Assembly (NCBI GenBank): GCA_900475325.1 | Contig: LS483371.1 | Location: 372,001 to 436,000 of the forward strand | Reading direction: 5' to 3' | DNA length: 64,000 nucleotides | Source of the DNA: Paucimonas lemoignei | GTDB lineage: Bacteria; Pseudomonadota; Gammaproteobacteria; Pseudomonadales; Pseudomonadaceae | Shown here: piece after piece, positions 8,546 to 16,332 of the stretch | Numbering within the stretch: the stretch's first letter is position 1 | How the letters are laid out: each line of letters starts with the position of its first letter | Notes under the pieces: generated by a model | The model's database searches: none | What the model saw: only the letters and a program-made list of their open reading frames with translations | What the model was told of the DNA's origin: nothing | Position numbers and translations under genes: made by a program

Positions 8546-9310
8546 TCACAGAATGCTGAACGGGAAATACTTGTCGTTGATCTTCTTGTAGGTGCCGTCT
8601 TCGATGATTTCCTTGATCGCCAGATTGAGACGCGCGCGCAGTGGATCGTTCAAACGCACCGCGATGCCCATCTTGTCGTTGTCCAGCACCGCGTCACCCT
8701 TGAACTCGAAGCTCATGCCTGGTTCGCTCTTGAGCCATTCGTAGGCGACGTACTTGTCGGCCAGCACGGCGTCGATGTGGCCAGCAGCGAGGTCGGCGAA
8801 GGCTGCTTCCTGAGAGTCATACAGACGTAGGGTGATGTCCATGCCCAGGTTTTCCTGCAGCCAGACCGACGACTGGGTAGACGCCTGTGTGCCGAGGGTC
8901 TTGCCCAGCAGGGAGTCGCGAATCGAAGCCTTGTCGGTTTTGATGTCGGCAGTCTTGGCGGCCACGAACTGCAGCTTGTTGGAGTAGTACGGCGTGGTGA
9001 AGTCCACCAGCTTGCTGCGTTCTTCGGTGATCGACATGGACGAAATCAGGAAGTCGAACTGGTTGTTGACCAGCGCCGGGATGATCCCGTCCCAGTCGGC
9101 GATGACCACTTCACATTCAACCTTCATCTTGGCGCACAGCGCCTTGCCGATCTCCACGTCAAAGCCTGATGCCTGGCCGCTGGCATCCTTGCTGTTAAAT
9201 GGTGGATTAGCCCCTTGAACACCCATCTTCAACGTTTCTACGGCAAAAGCGCTGGTCGTGAACGCCAACGTGGCGGCGACGATCAGCAGGAATTTTTTGT
9301 ACGTCTGCAT
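8546..9310 (-). CDS. Periplasmic amino-acid-binding protein of an ABC transporter
   Basis: A 254-residue class-3 substrate-binding protein (SBP_bac_3). The signal peptide MQTYKKFLLIVAATLAF ends near SAFA. GANPPFNSKDASGQASGFDVE and the segment SITEERSKLVDFTTPYY are typical of binders of Lys/Arg/His-type and other polar amino acids. No permease or ATPase genes adjoin it, so it is an orphan binding protein that must share membrane components encoded elsewhere. Ligand unknown. A terminator follows. Confidence 0.85.
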   Translation of the reverse strand: MQTYKKFLLIVAATLAFTTSAFAVETLKMGVQGANPPFNSKDASGQASGFDVEIGKALCAKMKVECEVVIADWDGIIPALVNNQFDFLISSMSITEERSKLVDFTTPYYSNKLQFVAAKTADIKTDKASIRDSLLGKTLGTQASTQSSVWLQENLGMDITLRLYDSQEAAFADLAAGHIDAVLADKYVAYEWLKSEPGMSFEFKGDAVLDNDKMGIAVRLNDPLRARLNLAIKEIIEDGTYKKINDKYFPFSIL

Positions 9311-9444
9311 GGGTGTTGCTCCGGATACGGGTGCTGGGCGTGTTGGCGGTTGTGGAGTGGCTGCTCTTCGACCTGATTTAAGGCGAAACGTCGCGGGTTA
9401 GGCAAAGGTTTTGTTTGGTGTGGGCCCGATGGATTCACCGAAAC

Positions 9445-9540
9445 CCTGTAGGAGCGAATTTATTCGCGAAAGGGCCGGTACATCCAATGAATATTCGTCG
9501 TTTGTACAGCTGCATTCGCGAATGAATTCGCTCCCACAGG
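9445..9540. repeat. REPIN-like inverted pair, GAATTCATTCGCG subtype
   Basis: Arms CCTGTAGGAGCGAATTTATT and TTCGCGAATGAATTCGCTCC around a variable loop. It sits in the 552-base gap between the divergent binding-protein and permease genes; the rest of that gap is the permease leader. Confidence 0.85.
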
Positions 9541-9607
9541 TTGACCGGCAATCCAATTAAATCCTGCAATTTTGTGCTTTTAAATTCCAGGCACCTCGAT
9601 AGTGCGC

Positions 9608-9719
9608 GTTACCGTGCGCTGGGTATTTTTGGTGCGCTTTTGCGGTGTGCGGGTGGGGCGCTCGGTAACAAAACGTTTCGGCTTGAAGCTGAAACGTTTA
9701 ATTAAAAGCAAAACGCACC
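9608..9719 (+). promoter_or_regulatory. Inverted-repeat-rich leader upstream of the GABA permease
   Basis: A 29-base imperfect palindrome (9671-9699, with AAACGTTTC at one end and GAAACGTTT at the other) lies inside a second inverted repeat: GGTGCGCTTTT at 9631-9641 against AAAACGCACC at 9710-9719. A third pairing, GTTACCG (9608-9614) with CGGTAAC (9663-9669), would exclude the outer one. This could be an operator region or a switching RNA leader. The function is inferred only from symmetry. Confidence 0.35.
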
Positions 9720-9862
9720 GCTTTAAACCGGGCCTTCCCGTGGGCGACGTCGTTTTTGAAACATTTTGGCGCAGATCTTGCGTCAAGAATAAAAAACAGC
9801 ACCGTAGCTTTCTTTTTACGAAGGGTTGCGGGGCAGTCGCTCCTCACGCAAAGGTAGTCTCA

Positions 9863-11254
9863 ATGAGCAGCATCCCTAACGCTTCAGAGCTCGATCAGGG
9901 GCTCAAACCTCGGCACATCACGATGCTGTCGATTGCCGGTGTGATTGGTGCCGGTTTGTTCGTGGGTTCCGGTCACGCAATTGCCGAGGCCGGACCTGCC
10001 GTACTGCTGGCGTATGCCGCTGCCGGTACCCTGGTGGTACTGGTGATGCGCATGCTGGCCGAGATGGCGGTTGCTTCACCGGATACGGGCTCTTTCTCCA
10101 CTTACGCGGATCGTGCCATCGGCCACTGGGCGGGCTTTACCATCGGCTGGTTGTACTGGTGGTTCTGGGTATTGGTCATTCCACTGGAAGCCAATGCGGC
10201 GGCAACGATCCTGCATGCCTGGTTCCCTGACATCGGCATCTGGGTGTTCACCCTGGTCATCACCTTGCTGCTGACGGTGACCAACCTCTTCAGCGTGAAG
10301 AACTACGGGGAATTCGAATTCTGGTTTGCCTTGATCAAGGTGCTGGCGATTATCGGATTTGTGGTGCTGGGCGCGGCGGCCATCTTCGGTCTGCTGCCCA
10401 ACAGCCAGGTCAGTGGTGTCAGCCATCTGTATGACACCCAAGGCTTCCTGCCAAACGGTATGGGCGCGGTATTGGCTGCGATGCTGACCACCATGTTCTC
10501 CTTCATGGGGACCGAGATTGTCACCATTGCGGCGTCCGAATCGAAAGATCCAGAGAAGCAGATCACCAAGGCCACCAATTCGGTGATCTGGCGGATCTGC
10601 CTGTTCTATCTGGTGTCGATCTTCATCGTGGTGGCGCTGGTACCGTGGAACGATCCGCGTCTGGCTGAGGTAGGTTCCTACCAGACCGTGCTGGACATGA
10701 TGGGCATCCCTAACGCCAAGATGATTGTCGATATCGTGGTGCTGATCGCCGTGACCAGCTGCCTGAACTCGGCACTCTACACCGCCTCGCGGATGCTTTA
10801 CTCGCTGGGCAAACGCGGTGATGCGCCTGCTGCTGCGACGCGCACCAGCAAAAGCGGCACGCCTTACTGCGCTGTGATTCTGTCCACAGGTGCTGCGTTC
10901 CTGACAGTATTCGCCAACTATGTCGCCCCGGCGGCCGTGTTCGAATTTCTGCTGGCCAGCTCCGGCGCCATCGCGCTGCTGGTGTACCTGGTGATCGCCG
11001 TTTCCCAACTGCGCATGCGCCAGAAGAGCATTGCCGCTGGCGAGCAGTTGTCGTTCCGCATGTGGTTGTTCCCATACCTGACCTGGCTGGTGATCGTGTT
11101 CATCGTCGGCGTACTGGGGATCATGCTGGCTCAGGAAGCCCACCGCGTGGAAATCCTCGCCACAGGCCTGCTGAGCATTCTGGTGATCGCCACCGGCGTG
11201 CTGGTGGCGCGTCGTCGCAAGGCTGAGCGGGCGGGGAAGGTTGTGTTGAATTGA
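9863..11254 (+). CDS. gabP: GABA permease-like amino-acid transporter
   Basis: A 463-residue AAT/APC-family permease with about twelve hydrophobic segments. The N-terminus GLKPRHITMLSIAGVIGAGL is the substrate-binding helix signature, and the length and sequence resemble GabP, which imports 4-aminobutyrate with protons. The ATG at 9863 follows AAAGGTAG. An open frame extends upstream to 9602 but is rich in Lys, Arg and Val, lacks homology I recognise and overlaps the structured leader. The gab catabolic genes are not adjacent, so the substrate is inferred from sequence likeness. Confidence 0.82.
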   Translation: MSSIPNASELDQGLKPRHITMLSIAGVIGAGLFVGSGHAIAEAGPAVLLAYAAAGTLVVLVMRMLAEMAVASPDTGSFSTYADRAIGHWAGFTIGWLYWWFWVLVIPLEANAAATILHAWFPDIGIWVFTLVITLLLTVTNLFSVKNYGEFEFWFALIKVLAIIGFVVLGAAAIFGLLPNSQVSGVSHLYDTQGFLPNGMGAVLAAMLTTMFSFMGTEIVTIAASESKDPEKQITKATNSVIWRICLFYLVSIFIVVALVPWNDPRLAEVGSYQTVLDMMGIPNAKMIVDIVVLIAVTSCLNSALYTASRMLYSLGKRGDAPAAATRTSKSGTPYCAVILSTGAAFLTVFANYVAPAAVFEFLLASSGAIALLVYLVIAVSQLRMRQKSIAAGEQLSFRMWLFPYLTWLVIVFIVGVLGIMLAQEAHRVEILATGLLSILVIATGVLVARRRKAERAGKVVLN

Positions 11255-11292
11255 TGGGGTGATTCAACCGTGTCGCTGGACCTGAACCTTGA

Positions 11293-11400
11293 CCTGTGGG
11301 AGCGAGCTTGCTCGCGAAGAGGTAATCAAGCTCGCCACATCTCTCGGTTTTATGCACCGCCTTCGCAAGCGAGGTGGAGCCTCACCCGGTGCTCCCACAG
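11293..11400. repeat. REPIN-like inverted pair, GAGCTTGCTC subtype
   Basis: The left arm CCTGTGGGAGCGAGCTTGCT is intact; the right arm is interrupted (CTTCGCAAGCGAGGTGGAGC, then GGTGCTCCCACAG). It lies between the convergent permease and DUF3010 genes. A short fragment CTGTAGGAGCGCGCGGG follows at 11415-11431. Confidence 0.8.
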
Positions 11401-11435
11401 AAGATGTTGGGTATCTGTAGGAGCGCGCGGGTTGT

Positions 11436-11855
11436 TTACAGATTCTTCATCAACCCCGAACACGCCGCCTTGTACGCTTCATGCTGATACTTGTTCAGCG
11501 AAGCGGGCAGGGCGAAGTCGTGTTTCTTGTTCTGGGCATTGATGGTCTGCGGCGACAACAGGGTCACTTCGCAGTCCTTCAGCAGTTGAAATACCGTCTC
11601 GATCTTGAATGTAGTCGGCCCACCGGCAAACTCGCCCTTCTTGCTGCGCTTCTTGATAACCACATGGCTGATGCCGTTTTCCCGCACAAAGCTGGCGATC
11701 TGCGTCGCGAACGCCTTGACGTTGGACGACTCATCGTCGTCCTCCAGTGCCAGCTTTTTGGTTGCCAGCGGCAGGTGTTCGAGGCCACCTTGCTGGCGCG
11801 TCGCCAACGCGAAAATCGCCTCGCTGCCTTTGATTTCTACACCACAAATGATCAT
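11436..11855 (-). CDS. DUF3010 family protein
   Basis: A 139-residue cytosolic protein beginning MIICGVEIKGSEA and matching DUF3010, a family of unknown function with a likely RNase H-like/actin-type fold (an N-terminal strand with an acidic residue, and a KKR-rich middle). The ATG at 11855 is chosen because the family starts with this strand; an upstream in-frame start at 11957 would add 34 atypical residues. Confidence 0.8.
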   Translation of the reverse strand: MIICGVEIKGSEAIFALATRQQGGLEHLPLATKKLALEDDDESSNVKAFATQIASFVRENGISHVVIKKRSKKGEFAGGPTTFKIETVFQLLKDCEVTLLSPQTINAQNKKHDFALPASLNKYQHEAYKAACSGLMKNL

Positions 11856-11916
11856 TGAAAACGCCTTCACTTCTGAGCTTTGGTTGTAAGGCAGACACCA
11901 TAGCTCATGAGCGTGT

Positions 11917-12327
11917 TCATTCCTGCGCGATCGACTCCAGATACTCGGAGCGCTCATCGCTCATGCGCGCCAGGCAGTCGTTTTCAGCAATGGTGTAAGC
12001 CTTGCTGCCCGCCGCTGACGGGAAGACTTCAACGGCACAGTCGGCATCGCGCAGCTTTTCCCAGGCCAGCTGTGCAGTCTTGAGCTTGCTGGTGAAATCG
12101 TTGAATTGAGTCTTGTTGGCGACGAACTGGCTTTGCACCCGCTGCAACAGATTCTGGAAGTTCTCCTTGAGCAGTTCCTCGGCGGTTTCCCGGCTGTACT
12201 TGGAACACTCCAGGGTTTGCTTGTCTTCGTCGACCCCATCACACGGTGAAACGTCAGGGTTCTGAGCCGCGTGAGCGCCCGTGATGCCTGTAGCCAATAG
12301 CGTCAAAGCCAGAAATACCGTTTTCAT
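11917..12327 (-). CDS. LprI/DUF1311-like secreted protein
   Basis: A 136-residue protein with a signal peptide (VFLALTLLATGITGAHA). The mature part has cysteines in PCDGV, LECSK, DADCAV and ENDCLARM, and a tail ending in LESI, the pattern of DUF1311/LprI proteins. Some members inhibit lysozyme, but for this gene that is only a possibility. The ATG at 12327 has GGAGCG upstream. It is divergent from the dipeptidase operon. Confidence 0.75.
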   Translation of the reverse strand: MKTVFLALTLLATGITGAHAAQNPDVSPCDGVDEDKQTLECSKYSRETAEELLKENFQNLLQRVQSQFVANKTQFNDFTSKLKTAQLAWEKLRDADCAVEVFPSAAGSKAYTIAENDCLARMSDERSEYLESIAQE

Positions 12328-12404
12328 CGAGTCGCTCCGATTCATTGATGGCCTGAATTCTCGCCTAAGCGCGTGCTAAAGAACAGGTTGGCGACCACTG
12401 GCGG

Positions 12405-12439
12405 TGTCGCGCCCTGTCGGCCATTGTCGTTTCTTGACG
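12405..12439 (+). promoter_or_regulatory. 10-bp-phased TGTCG repeats upstream of the dipeptidase-dgc cluster
   Basis: TGTCG occurs at 12405, 12415 and 12425 and TGACG at 12435, exactly 10 bases apart; another TGTCG lies near 12456. Phasing on one helical face is what an AraC-type activator array would use. In P. aeruginosa these genes are activated by GbdR, an AraC-family regulator. That the repeats are its site is an inference. Confidence 0.4.
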
Positions 12440-12555
12440 CTTTCGGCAAGCCCCCTGTCGTTTTTGCACCCGGCTCGCCCGAGCCTCAGGCATATGCTGG
12501 CCTCAATAGCGCCGGCACACGATTCGGCGCATCAGCACCTAAAGGGGACAGCCTG

Positions 12556-13533
12556 ATGAGCCCAGCCGAATTGCACGCCGACAGCATCGTTATTGACGGG
12601 CTGATCATCGCCAAGTGGAACCGTGAGCTGTTCGAAGACATGCGCAAAGGCGGCCTGACTATGGCCAACTGCACCGTGTCGGTGTGGGAAGGCTTTCAGG
12701 CAACCATCGACAGCATCTGCAAAAGCCAGAAGCTGATGCGCGAGAACAGCGACCTGGTGATGCCTGTGCGCACCACCGCCGACATTCGCAAGGCCAAGGA
12801 GCAGGGCAAGACCGGCATCCTGTTCGGCTTCCAGAATGCCCATGCCTATGAAGACCAGATCGGCTATGTCGAGATCTTCAAGCAGCTGGGCGTGGGCATC
12901 GTGCAGATGTGCTACAACACCCAGAACCTGGTGGGCACCGGCTGCTACGAGCGCGATGGCGGGTTGTCAGGTTTCGGTCGTGAAATCGTCGCGGAAATGA
13001 ACCGCGTGGGCGTGATGTGCGACCTGTCACACGTGGGCTCCAAGACGTCCGAAGAAGTCATCCTCGAATCGAAAAAACCGGTCTGCTACTCCCACTGCCT
13101 GCCGTCCGGCCTTAAAGAACATCCACGCAACAAGTCAGACGAAGAGCTCAAGTTCATCGCCGATCATGGCGGTTTCGTCGGCGTCACCATGTTTGCGCCG
13201 TTTCTGGCCAAGGGCATCGAGTCGACCATCGACGACTACGCCGAAGCTATTGAATACGTGATGAACATCGTCGGCGAAGACTCCATCGGCATCGGCACTG
13301 ACTTCACCCAGGGGCACGGCCAGGACTTCTTCGAGTATCTGACCCACGACAAGGGCTACGCGCGCCGCCTGACCAGCTTCGGCAAGATCATCAACCCGCT
13401 GGGCATCCGCACCGTGGGCGAGTTCCCGAACCTGACCGAAACCCTGCTCAAACGCGGCCATGCCGAGCGCACGGTGCGCAAGATCATGGGCGAGAACTGG
13501 GTGAACGTTCTCGCGGACGTTTGGGGCGAATAA
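12556..13533 (+). CDS. Membrane-dipeptidase-family hydrolase of the betaine cluster
   Basis: A 325-residue zinc amidohydrolase of the renal dipeptidase family (peptidase M19). HADSIVIDGL near the start gives the first metal ligands, SHVGSKTSEE and YSHC hold histidines, and GIGTDFTQGHG supplies the C-terminal Asp. The ATG at 12556 follows AAGGGGACAG. It leads a plus-strand run through DUF5943, dgcA and dgcB, as PA5396 does in P. aeruginosa, where the region is induced by glycine betaine and dimethylglycine. The natural substrate is not established. Confidence 0.88.
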   Translation: MSPAELHADSIVIDGLIIAKWNRELFEDMRKGGLTMANCTVSVWEGFQATIDSICKSQKLMRENSDLVMPVRTTADIRKAKEQGKTGILFGFQNAHAYEDQIGYVEIFKQLGVGIVQMCYNTQNLVGTGCYERDGGLSGFGREIVAEMNRVGVMCDLSHVGSKTSEEVILESKKPVCYSHCLPSGLKEHPRNKSDEELKFIADHGGFVGVTMFAPFLAKGIESTIDDYAEAIEYVMNIVGEDSIGIGTDFTQGHGQDFFEYLTHDKGYARRLTSFGKIINPLGIRTVGEFPNLTETLLKRGHAERTVRKIMGENWVNVLADVWGE

Positions 13534-13616
13534 AGCCGCTCGCAACTCAAAACAATCAATCACCCCACTGCCATTTCGCGCAGTAGGTGTCACCCGAATT
13601 TCTGGAGTTTGACCCC

Positions 13617-14147
13617 ATGGCTAAAATCGCCCCGCAACTGCCCATCGAAGTCGACAGCGAAACCGGCATCTGGACCTCCGACGCCTTGCCGATGCTGTAC
13701 GTGCCGCGCCACTTTTTCGTCAACAACCACATGGGCATCGAAGAAGTCCTGGGCGCTGACGCCTACGCCGAGATTCTCTACAAGGCGGGCTACAAATCCG
13801 CTTGGCATTGGTGCGAGAAGGAAGCCGAATGCCACGACCTGGAAGGCGTCGCGGTGTTTGAGCATTACATGAAGCGCCTGTCACAGCGCGGCTGGGGCCT
13901 GTTCAAGATCCAGGACATCGACCTGGAAAAAGGCACCGCCAGCGTCAAGCTTGAGCACTCGGCTTTTGTCTACGTGTACGGCAAGGTCGGGCGCAAGGTC
14001 GATTACATGTTCACCGGCTGGTTCGCGGGTGCCATGGACCAGATTCTCGCCGCCAAAGGCAGCCCGATTCGCACTGTGGCCGAGCAGGTCTACGGCGGCT
14101 CGGAAGAAGGCCACGACGACGGCCTGTTCATCGTCAAACCGTTGTAA
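13617..14147 (+). CDS. DUF5943 protein of the dimethylglycine cluster
   Basis: A 176-residue soluble protein starting MAKIAPQLPIEVDSETG at an ATG preceded by TCTGGAG. Its WHWCEKEAECHDLEG and final SEEGHDDGLF segments carry conserved Cys and His residues, and the overall pattern resembles V4R (4-vinyl reductase) small-molecule-binding domains. It corresponds in position to PA5397, between dipeptidase and dgcA. No function is established. A role as sensor or accessory factor for the dehydrogenase is speculation from context. Confidence 0.8.
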   Translation: MAKIAPQLPIEVDSETGIWTSDALPMLYVPRHFFVNNHMGIEEVLGADAYAEILYKAGYKSAWHWCEKEAECHDLEGVAVFEHYMKRLSQRGWGLFKIQDIDLEKGTASVKLEHSAFVYVYGKVGRKVDYMFTGWFAGAMDQILAAKGSPIRTVAEQVYGGSEEGHDDGLFIVKPL

Positions 14148-14162
14148 GTCGAGGATCGTGTC

Positions 14163-16223
14163 ATGGCTTTCGAAGCGATGTTTCAGCCTATCCAGATAGG
14201 CAAACTCACGATCCGCAATCGGGTATTGAGCACCGCGCATGCCGAGGTCTACGCCACCGATGGCGGCATGACCACGGACCGCTATGTGAAGTACTACGAG
14301 GAAAAAGCCAAGGGCGGGATTGGCCTGGCGATTTGTGGTGGTTCATCCAGCGTCGCTATCGACAGCCCGCAAAGCTGGTGGAAGTCGGTCAACCTGGCGA
14401 CCGACAACATCATCCCGCACTTCCAGAATCTTGCGGACGCCATGCACAAGCACGGCGCCAAGATCATGATCCAGATTACCCATATGGGCCGTCGCTCGCG
14501 CTGGGACGGCGACCACTGGCCGACGCTGCTATCGCCTTCGGGCATCCGTGAGCCGGTGCACCGTGCGACGTGCAAAACCATCGAGCCGGAAGAAATCTGG
14601 CGCGTGATCGGCAATTACGCCAGCGCTGCGGCGCGTGCCAAGGCCGGTGGTCTGGACGGCGTCGAGCTCTCGGCGGTGCACCAGCACATGATCGACCAGT
14701 TCTGGAGCCCGCGAGTCAATAAGCGGACTGACGAATGGGGCGGCAGCTTCGAAAACCGCATGCGTTTTGGTCTGGAAGTGATCAAGGCCGTGCGCAAGGA
14801 AGTCGGCCCTGATTTCTGCGTGGGCCTGCGTTTGTGCGGCGACGAATTCCATCCCGATGGCTTGAGCCACGAGGACATGAAGGAGATCGCCAAGTACTAC
14901 GACCAGACCGGCATGATCGACTTCATCGGCGTGGTGGGTTCAGGTTGCGACACCCACAACACCCTGGCCAACGTCATTCCGAACATGAGTTATCCACCGG
15001 AGCCTTTTCTGCACTTGGCGGCCGGGATCAAGGAAGTGGTCAAGGCGCCTGTACTGCACGCGCAGAACATCAAGGACCCGAACCAGGCCACACGGATTCT
15101 GGAGGGCGGTTACGTCGACATGGTCGGCATGACCCGCGCGCACATCGCCGACCCGCACTTAATCGCCAAGATCAAGATGGGCCAGATCGACCAGATCAAA
15201 CAGTGCGTCGGCGCCAACTATTGCATCGACCGCCAGTATCAGGGCCTCGACGTTCTGTGCATTCAGAACGCCGCGACGTCCCGTGAGTACATGGGCGTGC
15301 CGCACATCATCGAAAAATCCACCGGTGCAAAACGCAAGGTGGTGATCGTGGGTGCCGGGCCTGCGGGCATGGAAGCGGCGCGGGTGTCTGCCGAGCGCGG
15401 CCATGACGTGACGCTGTTCGAGAAGAAAGAATTCATCGGCGGGCAAATCACCACGGCATCGAAGGCTCCGCAGCGTGACCAGATCGCCGGCATCACCCGC
15501 TGGTTCCAGCTGGAATTGGCGCGTTTGAAAGTCGATCTGCGTCTGGGAACAGCTGCTGATGCGGCAACCATTCTCGACCTGCGCCCGGACATCGTGGTGC
15601 TGGCGGTGGGTGGTCACCCATTCGTGGAGCAGAACGAACATTGGGGCGCGGCTGAAGGCCTGGTGGTCAGCAGCTGGGACATCCTCGACGGCAAGGTTGC
15701 GCCGGGCAAGAACGTGCTGGTCTACGACACTATTTGCGAGTTCACCGGGATGTCGACTGCCGACTTTTTGGCCGACAAAGGCAGCCAGGTGGAAATCGTC
15801 ACGGACGATATCAAGCCGGGCGTGGCGATTGGCGGTACGTCGTTCCCCACCTACTACCGCAGCATGTACCCCAAAGAAGTGATCATGACCGGCGACATGA
15901 TGCTGGAAAAGGTTTACCGCGAAGGCGACAAGTTGGTGGCGGTGCTGGAGAACGAATACACCGGTGCCAAGGAAGAGCGGGTAGTGGATCAGGTGGTCGT
16001 CGAAAACGGCGTGCGCCCGGACGAAGAGTTGTATTACGCACTCAAGGCCGACTCGCGCAACAAGGGCCAGATCGACATCGAGGCCCTGTTCGCCATCAAG
16101 CCGCAGCCCTGCTTGAGCGAACCGGGTGACGGGTACTTGTTGTTCCGGATCGGCGACTGCGTGGCACAGCGCAATACACACGCGGCGATTTATGACGGCT
16201 TGCGGCTTTGCAAGGATTTCTAA
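14163..16223 (+). CDS. dgcA: Dimethylglycine demethylase subunit DgcA
   Basis: A 686-residue flavoprotein of the trimethylamine-dehydrogenase group: an N-terminal old-yellow-enzyme barrel (residues 1 to about 340) and a C-terminal pyridine-nucleotide-disulfide-type domain starting at VVIVGAGPAGMEA. With DgcB it oxidises dimethylglycine to sarcosine. The barrel has HMGRRSRWDG and the substrate-side VELSAVHQHMIDQF. The iron-sulfur region reads C348-x5-C354-x11-C366; the second cysteine of the usual CxxCxxC is Ala351. It lies 15 bases after DUF5943. Confidence 0.93.
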   Translation: MAFEAMFQPIQIGKLTIRNRVLSTAHAEVYATDGGMTTDRYVKYYEEKAKGGIGLAICGGSSSVAIDSPQSWWKSVNLATDNIIPHFQNLADAMHKHGAKIMIQITHMGRRSRWDGDHWPTLLSPSGIREPVHRATCKTIEPEEIWRVIGNYASAAARAKAGGLDGVELSAVHQHMIDQFWSPRVNKRTDEWGGSFENRMRFGLEVIKAVRKEVGPDFCVGLRLCGDEFHPDGLSHEDMKEIAKYYDQTGMIDFIGVVGSGCDTHNTLANVIPNMSYPPEPFLHLAAGIKEVVKAPVLHAQNIKDPNQATRILEGGYVDMVGMTRAHIADPHLIAKIKMGQIDQIKQCVGANYCIDRQYQGLDVLCIQNAATSREYMGVPHIIEKSTGAKRKVVIVGAGPAGMEAARVSAERGHDVTLFEKKEFIGGQITTASKAPQRDQIAGITRWFQLELARLKVDLRLGTAADAATILDLRPDIVVLAVGGHPFVEQNEHWGAAEGLVVSSWDILDGKVAPGKNVLVYDTICEFTGMSTADFLADKGSQVEIVTDDIKPGVAIGGTSFPTYYRSMYPKEVIMTGDMMLEKVYREGDKLVAVLENEYTGAKEERVVDQVVVENGVRPDEELYYALKADSRNKGQIDIEALFAIKPQPCLSEPGDGYLLFRIGDCVAQRNTHAAIYDGLRLCKDF

Positions 16224-16225
16224 GA

Positions 16226-16322
16226 GCAGCTTCAAGCTACAAGCTACAAGCTGCAAGTGAGGGCAGATGGGGTTTCGCCTTGTTCTTTTCTTGCAGCTTT
16301 AGGCTTGCAGCTTGAGGCTTGA
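16226..16322. repeat. AAGCTACAAGCTGCAAG-type inverted repeat between dgcA and dgcB
   Basis: The left arm is built of repeats of AAGCTACAAGCTGCAAG and the right arm of the complementary CTTGCAGCTTTAGGCTTGC, separated by about 30 bases. The type differs from the GTGGGAG REPINs elsewhere. Lying inside the operon, it could form a large hairpin that tunes downstream expression. Confidence 0.75.
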
Positions 16323-16332
16323 GGGCACCTCA

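Noticed and set aside
9602-9862. In-frame extension of the GABA permease upstream to 9602
   Set aside because: The added 87 residues are basic and unlike any permease N-terminus, and the region is occupied by inverted repeats; the ATG at 9863 has a ribosome site.
16226-16322. Rho-independent terminator splitting dgcA from dgcB
   Set aside because: The inverted repeat is long and imperfect with no U-tract, and dgcB must be expressed with dgcA; it is better described as a repeat element.
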